Shown here: positions 7,434 through 15,970 of the stretch, one piece after another | How the letters are laid out: the number at the start of each line of letters is the position of its first letter | Numbering within the stretch: position 1 is the stretch's first letter | Program-made: the position numbers and the translations under genes | The notes under the pieces: model-generated | Told to the model about the DNA's origin: nothing | Database searches by the model: none | Seen by the model: only the letters and a program-made list of their open reading frames with translations | Source of the DNA: Paenibacillus piri | Lineage (GTDB): Bacteria; Bacillota; Bacilli; Paenibacillales; NBRC-103111 | Reading direction: 5' to 3' | Length of the DNA stretch: 64,000 bases | NCBI RefSeq assembly: GCF_004354045.1 | Contig: NZ_SMRT01000012.1 | Coordinates: 172,442-236,441, forward strand

Positions 7434-8323
7434 TCTTGCTTCCCTCCTTTCAACAGATTATACTGCAGGAGGGATACGAGCAAAATCATCGCAAATAATA
7501 TCCAGCCTACGGCGCTCGCCAGTCCGAAGTTGCCTCCGCTTATATTTCTCGTCAGGATGCTGAGAATCGGAATAACCTCCGTCGGAGCGTCCATGCCCGT
7601 GGAGAACATGAGCAGCGGTTCGTTATATATTTTCAGCGAGCCGATCGTATCCATCATGAAGGCGAATAAAAAGATCGGCTTCATGAGCGGTACGGTAATG
7701 TACCATAAACGCTGTCCCGCGCCGGCGCCGTCGATCGTGGCCGCCTCCTGGATTTCGTCGCTGATCGTCGTCAGTCCGGCCAAGTAAATGACAAAATACC
7801 AGCCGACGGCGCGCCATATAATAAGCGCAACGACCGTCCATTTCATCAGTACGGGATCTTCCAGAAAAAAGATTTGCGTTCCCAGCAAGCTGTTGATAAC
7901 GCCGTAGCGGGTGGCGAAAATAATTTTGAAAATAAGCGCCGAGGCGACGGACGCCATAATTTGCGGCAAAAATATAAGCGGCTTATAGACGGCCTTCCAT
8001 TTGGTCAGCCTGGAATTGACCGCTACGGCGAGCAGGAATGAAATCGCCATGACGGGCACGATATGAACAATCCAGTAAAAAAGCGTGTTATACACGGCCG
8101 TCCAAAAGGTCGGATATTTGAACAGGGCGATGTAATTGTCCAGTCCGATGAAGCTTGCCGTCCCGTAGCCACGGTATTGATAAAAGCTCAGCACGAACGA
8201 GTAAAGGGAAGGAAAGACGAAAAATATAAAAAAAGATATGATAAACGGCAGTATAAACAAATAGGGCGTGAGCCGATCCAGCCTCGTATGAAGACTGTGC
8301 CCCTGTTTGGAAACGGATTGCAT
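7430..8323 (-). CDS. CUT1 sugar ABC transporter permease (MalF/UgpA type)
   Basis: 297 residues and six membrane segments. The N-terminal 'YLFILPFIISFFIFFVFPSL' is the typical first helix of MalF-like subunits, and the EAA loop reads 'EAATIDGAGAGQRLW'. GAGGGGGTG precedes the ATG. It pairs with the MalG-type subunit through a 4-bp overlap. A strong hairpin separates it from the binding-protein gene upstream. Confidence 0.93.
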   Translation of the reverse strand: MQSVSKQGHSLHTRLDRLTPYLFILPFIISFFIFFVFPSLYSFVLSFYQYRGYGTASFIGLDNYIALFKYPTFWTAVYNTLFYWIVHIVPVMAISFLLAVAVNSRLTKWKAVYKPLIFLPQIMASVASALIFKIIFATRYGVINSLLGTQIFFLEDPVLMKWTVVALIIWRAVGWYFVIYLAGLTTISDEIQEAATIDGAGAGQRLWYITVPLMKPIFLFAFMMDTIGSLKIYNEPLLMFSTGMDAPTEVIPILSILTRNISGGNFGLASAVGWILFAMILLVSLLQYNLLKGGKQE

Positions 8324-8353
8324 CGAAAGCGCACCCCCTCGCGTTGTAAAGAT

Positions 8354-8382
8354 GCGGTCCCCGGCTCCGTCCCGGGGACCGC
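8354..8382 (-). terminator. Intercistronic stem-loop after the binding-protein gene
   Basis: A perfect 11-bp stem (GCGGTCCCCGG/CCGGGGACCGC) with a 7-nt loop and no T-run. Its position between binding protein and permease fits an mRNA-stabilising or attenuating structure that keeps the binding protein in excess. Confidence 0.6.
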
Positions 8383-8420
8383 TGCTGCGTGCGGCAGCGA
8401 AGCTTAAGTTTGAACCGGAG

Positions 8421-9758
8421 TTATTTCTTCTTGTACGGGTTGCCGATTTGATTTTTCAGATCGGTCTCCGCCTGCTTCAATATTTGATCCAGCGAGCCTG
8501 CGCCGTTCAAATATTTCGACAGCGCTTCGTTCATCGTCGACCGCTCCAGATCGGCGGCCGGGCTGAAGCTGAACACCTTCACTTTTTCCAGCGCTTTAGA
8601 CTCGGCCAGAGGCAGGCTGGCGCCGAAAAATTTATGCGGCTGCTGGATTTGCGGGTCTTGCAGCGCATCCTTCAAATAGGGCGTGATCGAGCGGATTTCA
8701 TTCAGCGCAAGCGCCCCCTGCTTGGTCAGCAGCAGCTTGGACAGCACATCCTTCGCTTCTTTCTTATGCTTGCCCTTGGTTGGAATAATGAAGATCGAAC
8801 CGCCCGCTTCGCTGCCGCCGTCCGCATCGGCCAGTATCGGCCATTCGGTGGCCGCCCATTTGCCCGCTTGATCGGGGGCGTATTTGGGCAGGAAATTTTT
8901 AAACCAGTTGGAGATCAGGCTGGACGCGATCGTATTGTTGGCGAAGCCTTTTTCCCAGTCCGGGGTAAAATCGTTAATTTCGACCGTAACGCCGGAGTCT
9001 TTCAGCTGCTTGAACATGTCGAACGCTTTTTTAACCCCGGGGTCCGTGGCAATGATATAATCCCCCTGATCGTTCGTAAATTTGGCCCCGTTGCCGCTCA
9101 CGATCATGCCCAGATTATATCCGGCTGCCTGCTTGCCCAGGTTCCAGATCGAGCTGTCCGGAAATTTCTCCCGCAGCTTTTTACCGGCTGCAATGAAATC
9201 GTCCAAATTTTTGACTTTGGTCGGATCGATTCCGGCTGCATCGAACATATCTTTGCGGTAAAACCAAATTTTCGTCTTGATTTCGTATGGAATCGTCACA
9301 AACTTGCCCTTGTAGCCGGCCAGCTCGATAGCCGCCTGCGTCAGGTTGCCCTGCACAGGCTTGATAACGTCGGTCAAATCCTCCAATATGCCGGCCTCGG
9401 CAAACTCGGTCAGCTGCGTCCGGTTCAGCATGACAATATCCGGCATATCCTCGTTGGCCGCCAGAGCGAGACGCAGCTTTTTCGCCACATCCGGGTCGCC
9501 GGCTCCGCCCACCAGCCCTTCAATCTCGACTTTATCCTTCATGTCCGGATATGCCTTGAATAGCGATTCCGTCGCCTTTTCCACCGTTTCCGTGCTTCCC
9601 CATACCATCCATGTCAGTTTTACTTTGCCGCCCTCGGCTGCGCCTTTGCCGTCTCCGCTGTCGCTGCAGCCCGCGAATACAAACGTCGCCAATAGCAATA
9701 CCGAGATCAACGCGATCATGCTGCGCCGCTGTAAAACGCCTGTTTTTTCCGCTGTCAT
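8421..9758 (-). CDS. Sugar-binding lipoprotein of a CUT1 ABC importer
   Basis: 445 residues. The ATG at 9758 is chosen because GGGAGGG lies just upstream; longer in-frame extension to 9869 lacks a ribosome site. A lipoprotein signal peptide ends in the lipobox 'FVFAGC', so the mature protein is anchored outside the membrane. The body is a family-1 solute-binding protein: 'LTWMVWGSTETVEKATESLF', 'DMPDIVMLNRTQLTEFAEAG' and a C-terminal 'LNGAGSLDQILKQAETDLK'. It leads the operon with the two permeases and lies divergent to the IclR-led sugar-acid gene set, so the two probably serve the same substrate. Confidence 0.92.
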   Translation of the reverse strand: MTAEKTGVLQRRSMIALISVLLLATFVFAGCSDSGDGKGAAEGGKVKLTWMVWGSTETVEKATESLFKAYPDMKDKVEIEGLVGGAGDPDVAKKLRLALAANEDMPDIVMLNRTQLTEFAEAGILEDLTDVIKPVQGNLTQAAIELAGYKGKFVTIPYEIKTKIWFYRKDMFDAAGIDPTKVKNLDDFIAAGKKLREKFPDSSIWNLGKQAAGYNLGMIVSGNGAKFTNDQGDYIIATDPGVKKAFDMFKQLKDSGVTVEINDFTPDWEKGFANNTIASSLISNWFKNFLPKYAPDQAGKWAATEWPILADADGGSEAGGSIFIIPTKGKHKKEAKDVLSKLLLTKQGALALNEIRSITPYLKDALQDPQIQQPHKFFGASLPLAESKALEKVKVFSFSPAADLERSTMNEALSKYLNGAGSLDQILKQAETDLKNQIGNPYKKK

Positions 9759-9864
9759 TCCGATCCCTCCCCAAATGTATGTGCTGCCAACTAGCGCTGA
9801 CACGTTTGCGTGCTTCTCCCTATACCCGTCACCTCCGGCAATGAGCGGATTGTGGCTAAACAAC

Positions 9865-9878
9865 TGCAAACGCTCTCA
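9865..9878 (-). promoter_or_regulatory. Candidate CcpA cre site upstream of the importer operon
   Basis: TGCAAACGCTCTCA fits the Firmicutes cre consensus TGNAANCGNTNNCA at every fixed position. It lies 107 bases upstream of the binding-protein start. Carbon catabolite repression of the operon is the expected reading; no expression evidence is available. Confidence 0.5.
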
Positions 9879-10045
9879 ATCTTCGCTTTCAATTCGACGA
9901 AAACTCAATTTAACTTATGACCCGCCCCAAATAATAATGCTTTAATTTCATATTGTGACAATGAACTTTTTATTTTTGAAAATTAATGTTAATAATCTGA
10001 GCCGGCGCTTAATACATTTCAGTATTGAGAAATGGAGTGATACTT

Positions 10046-10843
10046 TTGACGGAGTCCAACCTGACCAAAACCAATAAACGCAACAATTATGCTCCCACCA
10101 CCATCGGCAAAGTGCTCGCTGTGCTGGAATGCTTCTCCATGCATCATCCCCGTTTGACGGCAGCGGAAATCGGTTCGCAGCTCGGGCTGACCTCAAGCAC
10201 GCTGTATCGGTATTTGAACGCAATGGAAAACGAAGGGTACATCGAAAGGGAGCCCGGTACCAGTTATTATGTGATCGGGCTGCGCGTTGTCGAATTTGCA
10301 GGTATCGCTCTCGGACGATTGGAGGTTCGAAGACATGGTCAGATCGAGCTGGACGGCCTTTCCGAACGGTTGAAAATGAATGCGAATCTGGGGGTGCTGT
10401 ACAGGGGCGATACGTTCCATCTTTGTTATTCGGTACAGACGGAGGTGGACCAACTGTATACGATTTTGGGCAGGCGGACGCCGGCCCACTGCACGGCGAT
10501 GGGAAAGGCGATGCTCGCCCATATTCCCCGGCAGGAAGCGCATGAGATTGTCGACATGTACGGCTTCAAAACGCTCAGCGAAAATTCGATCGCCACACAC
10601 GAGCAGCTGGATTCGGCGCTTGACGAGGTGAAACGGACCGGTTATGCGGTCGATCGCGGGGAAGGTCGCTCGGCGACCTGGTGCGTCGCTTCGCCCGTGC
10701 GCGAGCAAGGCGGCAAAGTAGTGGCCGCCATGAGCGTCAGCTCCAGCAGGGAAAGGGTGGAGCTCCACATTGAACAAATTGCCAAGGATGTTAGTTTTTT
10801 CGCCAACCGGCTGTCTTACCGTTTAGGTTATTATGAATCGTAA
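10046..10843 (+). CDS. IclR-family transcriptional regulator
   Basis: 265 residues with a TTG start at 10046, chosen because GGAG lies at the right distance; the more distal TTG at 10025 has none. The winged helix (about 20-85) reads 'LTAAEIGSQLGLTSSTLYRY' and 'GYIEREPGTSYYVIGLRV'. The effector domain (about 95-260) shows 'HCTAMGKAMLAHIP' and 'GYAVDRGEGRSATWCVASPV', the IclR signature region, in which 'D-x-GE' is followed by the ligand pocket. Regulators of this class often control sugar-acid catabolism. Position between the divergent importer and the aldolase/dehydratase genes makes both its likely targets. Confidence 0.93.
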   Translation: MTESNLTKTNKRNNYAPTTIGKVLAVLECFSMHHPRLTAAEIGSQLGLTSSTLYRYLNAMENEGYIEREPGTSYYVIGLRVVEFAGIALGRLEVRRHGQIELDGLSERLKMNANLGVLYRGDTFHLCYSVQTEVDQLYTILGRRTPAHCTAMGKAMLAHIPRQEAHEIVDMYGFKTLSENSIATHEQLDSALDEVKRTGYAVDRGEGRSATWCVASPVREQGGKVVAAMSVSSSRERVELHIEQIAKDVSFFANRLSYRLGYYES

Positions 10844-10923
10844 TGCGGGGGAGACAGGGGAGAGCCTGTCGGTAGGCCATGTAATCAAGCCCAACTACTT
10901 CACCATCGGGAGGATGAAGATCC

Positions 10924-11826
10924 ATGGAGCAAATGAGGGGAATATTCGCCATACCGCCGACCCCTTTTACAGCAAACGGGGAGCTGGATGAGCAAGGTCT
11001 GCGGAATATTATTCAGTTTTGTCTCGACTCGGGGGCCCATGGCATCGTGACGCCGGTTAACGCCAGCGAATTTATAAGCTTGACGGACGAGGAACGCAAA
11101 ACGGTTGTCCGGATTGCCGTACAAACGGCAGACGGCCGCATTCCCGTCGTTGCCGGCGTAGCGGGAACGAGCGAGGAGCACGCGGTTTATCATGCACGAT
11201 ATGCCCGGGAAGCCGGAGCCGACTCGCTGATTGCGATGCCGCCGTATGTGAAGAAAGCGGTACCGGACGAAATTGTGCATTATTACCAGGCGATCGACCG
11301 GGAGGCGAAGGGGCTGCCGGTATGGATTCAGAACAATGTGCCGCCGGTCGGAACGCCCATGTCCCCGCCGCTGCTGGCCCGGATCATCGGCTCTACGGCA
11401 TCCGTCCATTATGTAAAGGAGGAATGCTGGCCGGCCGGGCATTATATGACGGAGCTGTTTGCGCTGGCCGGAGACAAGGTGAAAGGCATCCAAGGCGGCA
11501 TGGCCGGAAGATATTTGATCGACGAATACGCGCGTGGCGCCTGCGGGTCGATGCCGGCTTGCGAAATTTGCGACGTCCATGTCCAGTTGTGGGAGCTTCT
11601 CGAAGCCGGCGACGAGCGCGGAGCCCGCGACATGTTTAACCGCATGCTGCCGCTGCTCAATATGGAATTCATGTACGGCGTGTCCATTTACAAGGAAGTG
11701 CTTCGCCGCCGTGGCATTATCGGAAGCACCTATATGCGCAACGCCGGCCATTTTCCGCTGGACGCGTTCGACCGCAAGGAGCTGGATGCCATTTTGCGCG
11801 ATCTGCAGCCGTTATTCCGCGTGTGA
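10924..11826 (+). CDS. DapA/NAL-superfamily lyase (dihydrodipicolinate-synthase-like aldolase)
   Basis: 300 residues in a TIM-barrel class I aldolase frame. N-terminal 'IFAIPPTPFTANGELDEQGL' is typical. The Schiff-base lysine is K165 in 'SVHYVKEE'. The position normally held by the conserved Tyr of 'YNxP' reads 'IQNNVPPVG', so the usual proton relay residue is absent. This argues against true dihydrodipicolinate synthase and for a catabolic aldolase or dehydratase acting on a 2-keto-3-deoxy sugar acid. The downstream enolase-superfamily dehydratase would make such a substrate. Ribosome site GGGAGG precedes the ATG. Confidence 0.85.
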   Translation: MEQMRGIFAIPPTPFTANGELDEQGLRNIIQFCLDSGAHGIVTPVNASEFISLTDEERKTVVRIAVQTADGRIPVVAGVAGTSEEHAVYHARYAREAGADSLIAMPPYVKKAVPDEIVHYYQAIDREAKGLPVWIQNNVPPVGTPMSPPLLARIIGSTASVHYVKEECWPAGHYMTELFALAGDKVKGIQGGMAGRYLIDEYARGACGSMPACEICDVHVQLWELLEAGDERGARDMFNRMLPLLNMEFMYGVSIYKEVLRRRGIIGSTYMRNAGHFPLDAFDRKELDAILRDLQPLFRV

Positions 11827-11947
11827 ACCGGTGGCTCAAGCCGGGTTCCCCCCATAGTAATCGGAAATGGTTGCGGAGCATCGCGCTACTTTTGTGGGCT
11901 CAAATCAGGGGCTTTGTCCGTGAAAATGGGTAGGAGGACATTCATCG

Positions 11948-13084
11948 ATGAAAATTATTGATGTCAAAACGTTCGTTGTAGGCAACCCGTGGAAAAATTG
12001 GGTGTTCGTGAAGCTGTATACCGACGAAGGCATTACCGGTGTCGGGGAAGCGACCGGCGGGTTGCAGACGAGGCCGAACGAGGCTTCGGTTCATGAGCTG
12101 AAGCCGCTGTTTATCGGCAAAGATCCGTGCAATGTCAATGAAATTATGGATCATATGCGCAAAGGCTTGTTTCTCGGCTATTCGACCGCAATGTCGGGGA
12201 TCGAGCAGGCGTGCTGGGACATTCTCGGCAAAAGCTTGGGCGTTCCGGTGTGGAAGCTGCTGGGCGGCAAAATGCGGCCATCGATCCGCGCTTATGCGAA
12301 CGGCTGGTACCGCGGTCCGCGCGACCCGCAGTTTTTCGCCGAAGCGGCACTGCGCGTCGTCGAAATGGGCTATACGGCGCTGAAGTTCGATCCGTTCGGC
12401 CATGCGTATCGATTTATGGAGCTGAGCGAGGAGCGGCTGTCGCTGAATATTGTCCGCGCGGTTCGGGAAGCCGTCGGGGACAAGGTCGATCTTCTGATCG
12501 AAGGCCACGACCGGTTTTCCGTCAGCACGGCCGTCAAGCTGGGGCATGCGCTGGCCGAATTCAATCCGATGTGGTTCGAGACGCCGGTCATGTCGACCGA
12601 TGTGGAAGCGACGATCGCGGTGGCGCGTCAAATTCCGATTCCCGTCGCCAGCGGAGAACGATTCGATGCGCTGGAGAAATTTTCGCAGCTGCTGGGCAGC
12701 AAGGCCGTCAGCATCGCCCAGCCCGAGGTGCTCAAAATCGGCGGCATCGGAGGGATGATGAAGGCGGCGGCGATCGCCGAATCGCATGAAAGCTTCATTG
12801 CACCGCATAATGCGCAGAGCCCGCTGTGCACGGTCGTCAATACGCATATCGGCGCAGCCGTGCCGAATTTGCTCATCCAGGAATGCTTCGACGATACGAA
12901 TGTCGAATGGTCACGCCGGATCATGACCGGCACGGTCGGCGTAAAGGACGGCTATATTGAAATTCCGGATGCGCCCGGGCTCGGCGTAGAACTGAATGAA
13001 GACGAAATGGCCAAATATCCGTACGGCGACCAAAACTTTTTAAGACTGTTCGATGCGGGATGGGAGAAGCGGCGGGATAGCTGA
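11948..13084 (+). CDS. Mandelate racemase/muconate lactonizing family dehydratase (sugar-acid type)
   Basis: 378 residues, strong AGGAGG ribosome site. The N-terminal capping domain (1-120) and barrel are both present. Metal ligands appear as E185 in 'LLIEGHDRF', E211 in 'WFETPV' and E237 in 'VASGERF'; H287 in 'IAPHNAQSP' is the general acid/base. The 'GHDRF' and 'APHN' motifs resemble galactonate/gluconate dehydratases of the enolase superfamily. The likely reaction is removal of water from an aldonic acid to give a 2-keto-3-deoxy acid, which the neighbouring DapA-like lyase could cleave. The exact sugar is unknown. Confidence 0.88.
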   Translation: MKIIDVKTFVVGNPWKNWVFVKLYTDEGITGVGEATGGLQTRPNEASVHELKPLFIGKDPCNVNEIMDHMRKGLFLGYSTAMSGIEQACWDILGKSLGVPVWKLLGGKMRPSIRAYANGWYRGPRDPQFFAEAALRVVEMGYTALKFDPFGHAYRFMELSEERLSLNIVRAVREAVGDKVDLLIEGHDRFSVSTAVKLGHALAEFNPMWFETPVMSTDVEATIAVARQIPIPVASGERFDALEKFSQLLGSKAVSIAQPEVLKIGGIGGMMKAAAIAESHESFIAPHNAQSPLCTVVNTHIGAAVPNLLIQECFDDTNVEWSRRIMTGTVGVKDGYIEIPDAPGLGVELNEDEMAKYPYGDQNFLRLFDAGWEKRRDS

Positions 13085-13112
13085 CCGAGTTGATGAACAA
13101 GGAGCGACCCAA

Positions 13113-14471
13113 ATGGAAACAAGCGTGAAAATTTCAATTATCGGTGCCGGGAGCGCGCAGTTTTCGGCGGGTATAGTCCGCGATTTGTGCATCAATCCCG
13201 GCTTGCGCGGAAGCCATATTACGCTGATGGATATCGACGAGAATCGGCTCGATTTCGTATGGCGGCTGGCCAATCGGTTATCCGGCGAATTGAAGGCGGA
13301 GATCGGCTTTTCCAAAACGACCGACCGCCGGATCGCGCTTCAGGGCGCGGATTTTGTGCTCAATACGGCCCAGGCGGGCGGGCATCAATGGGCCGAGGAT
13401 CAGCGGAAGCTCGGCGAAAAGCACGGCTATTACCGCGGCACGAAGCTGCATAATTTTCCGCAAATGCAGCTGTTTTTGGACGTGGCCCGCGATATGGAAC
13501 GGATGTGCCCGAACGCCTGGCTGATCCAGTCGGCCAATCCGGTGTTCGAAGGCTGCTCGCTGATGCACCGCGAAACGAATCTTCGAATTTTAGGGCTGTG
13601 CCACGGTCATTACGGCTATTTGGAAATTGCCCATGCACTTGGCTTGGAGCCCGAGCATGTCAGCGCGCGGACGCAAGGCTTCAATCATTGGATATGGATG
13701 ACCGACTTCCGGTACAAGGGGAAGGATGCCTATCCGCTGCTGGACGAATGGATCGAGACGAAGGCCGAAGCGTATTGGGCGCAAAACGAATTTGAATTTT
13801 GGGATAACCAGTTGTCCCGGGCCGCCATTCATTTGTACCGGACGTTCGGGTTGATGCCGATCGGCGATACGCCCCGCACCTGCGAAAACCAGGGGATCGG
13901 CTGGTGGCTGCATACCGATCTGGCGACGAAGCAGCATTGGTACGGAGCTCTCGGCGGCTTCGATTCCGAGCTCGGCTGGCAGGCGTACCTCGACCGGCTG
14001 CAGCATAAGGTCGCCGATATCGAGCAGGCCGTAACGGACGAAAGCAAGCCGGTTACGGGCATATTCCCGCCGGTTCAAAGCAAGGAGCAGATTGTCCCAA
14101 TCATTCATGCTCTAGTGAACGATACGGAAGGCATGTTTCAGGTCAATATTCCGAACCGTGGCGGCATCGTCAAGGGCTTCCCCGACAATCTCGTCGTAGA
14201 ATGCCAAGGCGTAGTGAGCGGTGCCGGCATCCGCGGCTTGAACCAGCCGCCGCTGCCCGCGAAGCTGATGGCCGGTGCGATGATCCCCCGCTGGAGCCAG
14301 GCGGAATGCATGATTGAGGCTATGCGTTTGTGCGACTATGGGCTGCTGCTGTCATGCCTGCTGATGGATCACCGCACCCGCAGCCTGCAGCAGGCTGAAC
14401 AATATTTGCAGGAATGGTTCGCCGATCCCCGCAATGCGTCTTTGGCGCGCGCGTTCGGCGTCCTTCGTTAA
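13113..14471 (+). CDS. GH4 family NAD-dependent glycosidase, copy 1
   Basis: 452 residues. ATG at 13113 follows AAGGAGCG; an upstream extension overlaps the dehydratase gene and has no ribosome site. N-terminal Rossmann motif 'ISIIGAGSAQFS' binds NAD. GH4 metal-site residues are visible as N142 in 'SANPVFEG' and C163-H164 in 'GLCHGHYG', with a further His in 'FNHWIWMTDF'. GH4 enzymes cleave alpha or beta glycosides by transient oxidation at C3 and need Mn2+. The 'NPVFEG' form points toward the alpha-glucosidase/alpha-galacturonidase side, not to phospho-glycosidases, but this is by resemblance. A close paralogue follows directly. Confidence 0.88.
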   Translation: METSVKISIIGAGSAQFSAGIVRDLCINPGLRGSHITLMDIDENRLDFVWRLANRLSGELKAEIGFSKTTDRRIALQGADFVLNTAQAGGHQWAEDQRKLGEKHGYYRGTKLHNFPQMQLFLDVARDMERMCPNAWLIQSANPVFEGCSLMHRETNLRILGLCHGHYGYLEIAHALGLEPEHVSARTQGFNHWIWMTDFRYKGKDAYPLLDEWIETKAEAYWAQNEFEFWDNQLSRAAIHLYRTFGLMPIGDTPRTCENQGIGWWLHTDLATKQHWYGALGGFDSELGWQAYLDRLQHKVADIEQAVTDESKPVTGIFPPVQSKEQIVPIIHALVNDTEGMFQVNIPNRGGIVKGFPDNLVVECQGVVSGAGIRGLNQPPLPAKLMAGAMIPRWSQAECMIEAMRLCDYGLLLSCLLMDHRTRSLQQAEQYLQEWFADPRNASLARAFGVLR

Positions 14472-14495
14472 CGGAAGCCGGGAGGCGAGGTTCAT

Positions 14496-15845
14496 ATGGA
14501 TTCAAGTGTAAAAATTACAATTATTGGAGCGGGCAGCGCGCAGTTTTCCGCCGAAATCATTAGAGATTTATGCGTCAGTCCGGGCTTGCAGGGCAGTCAC
14601 GTCGCGCTGATGGACATTCACGAGCAGCGGCTCGAAATGGTATACCGGCTGGCTCGACGGCTTGCGGCCGAGATTGGGGCGGAGATCGGCTTTTCAAAAA
14701 CGACGAACCGCGAAGCGGCGCTTCGGGGCGCGGACTTTGTCATCAATACCGCGCAGACGGGGGGACATGGCTGGACCGAAGCGCAGCGAGTTTTGGCTGA
14801 AAAGCACGGCTATTACCGCGGAGCGCGGCTGCATGATTTTCCGCAAATGGCTCTGTTTCTCGAGGTGGCCCGGGATGTGGAGCGGTTGTGTCCTCATGCG
14901 TGGCTGATTCAGTCGGCCAATCCGGTATTCGAAGGCTGCACGCTGATGCACCGCGAGACGAAGGTAAAGGTGCTCGGGCTGTGCCACGGCCATTACGGCT
15001 ATTTGCAGATCGCCCGGGTGCTCGGCCTCGATCCGGAGTTCGTTACCGCGGAGACGAAAGGCTTCAACCATTGGATATGGCTGACCGATTTCCGCTACAA
15101 AGGCGAAGACGCGTATCCACTGCTCGATGAATGGATCGACAAGCATGCCGAAGCGTACTGGGCGCAGGATAACTTCGAATTCCACGATACTCAAATGTCG
15201 CGGGCCGCGATCGATCAATATAAGCTGTACGGCTTGATGCCGATCGGCGATACGCCCCGGTTTGCCGGCTGGTGGTATCATACCGATCTGGCGGCGAAGC
15301 AGCGTTGGTACGGATCGCTCGGCGGCTTCGACTCGGAGCGCGGCTGGCAGCGCTATCTTCATAAAATGGAAGGCAACGTGCGGCAAATCGAACGGGCCGT
15401 TACGGACGAAGCCGGCAGAGTGACGGACATTTTCCGCCCGGTTCAGGGCCGGGAGCAAATCGTGCCGATCATCGACTCTCTGGTCAACGATAACGAATGC
15501 TGCTACCAGGTGAATATTCCGAACGAGGGTCAGCTCGTTCAGGGCTTCCCGGACGATCTCGTGATCGAATGCAAAGGCGTCGTCAGCGCTGCCGGCATTC
15601 GGGGCGCCGCATCGCCGCCATTGCCCGACAAGGTCGTCATCGGCGAAATGATTCCGCGCTGGCGCAGGGCCGAATGCGCCGTAACCGCAATGCGCAGCGG
15701 CGATCCCGATTATTTGCTGCACTATTTGCTGCATGACCAGAGGACGCGGAGTCGCGGGCAGGCGGAGGGGCTGCTGGCCGAGTGGCTGCAGGATCCCCGC
15801 AACGCACAGCTGGCGGCATGGTTCGGCGGCGCGAAGCAGCAATAG
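14496..15845 (+). CDS. GH4 family NAD-dependent glycosidase, copy 2
   Basis: 449 residues, ribosome site GGGAGGCGAGG, 24 bases after copy 1. It shares the Rossmann motif 'ITIIGAGSAQFSAEIIRD', 'QSANPVFEGC', 'LGLCHGHYGYL' and 'GFNHWIWLTDFRYKG' with copy 1 and aligns over almost its whole length; by eye roughly 70 percent of residues match. Main differences are in the segment 'PRFAGWWYHTDLAAKQ', where copy 1 has a 4-residue insertion, and in the C-terminal tail. Retention of both copies suggests distinct linkages or anomers of one substrate. All expected NAD and metal residues are kept. Confidence 0.88.
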   Translation: MDSSVKITIIGAGSAQFSAEIIRDLCVSPGLQGSHVALMDIHEQRLEMVYRLARRLAAEIGAEIGFSKTTNREAALRGADFVINTAQTGGHGWTEAQRVLAEKHGYYRGARLHDFPQMALFLEVARDVERLCPHAWLIQSANPVFEGCTLMHRETKVKVLGLCHGHYGYLQIARVLGLDPEFVTAETKGFNHWIWLTDFRYKGEDAYPLLDEWIDKHAEAYWAQDNFEFHDTQMSRAAIDQYKLYGLMPIGDTPRFAGWWYHTDLAAKQRWYGSLGGFDSERGWQRYLHKMEGNVRQIERAVTDEAGRVTDIFRPVQGREQIVPIIDSLVNDNECCYQVNIPNEGQLVQGFPDDLVIECKGVVSAAGIRGAASPPLPDKVVIGEMIPRWRRAECAVTAMRSGDPDYLLHYLLHDQRTRSRGQAEGLLAEWLQDPRNAQLAAWFGGAKQQ

Positions 15846-15970
15846 TTCCATTGTCGTAGCCATATTCGCCGGCTGTATATGCGGCTTCCGGCTTGTTGGA
15901 CCCGGCTGCATGCGCCGGTTCATGACCCACGCGCCGTTTTGAACAAATTATACGAAGGGGAGCGATTGCG

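Noticed and set aside
8307..9563. A 418-codon open frame on the plus strand
   Set aside because: It is antisense to the permease and binding-protein genes, has no ribosome site, and its Arg/His/Gln-rich composition is typical of shadow frames.
9947..9965. TTCAT...ATGAA imperfect palindrome before the IclR gene
   Set aside because: Arms are only 5 bp with an offset inner palindrome; too weak to call an IclR operator.
14694..15923. A 409-codon open frame on the minus strand
   Set aside because: It is antisense to GH4 copy 2, which has full motifs; no ribosome site or recognisable protein.
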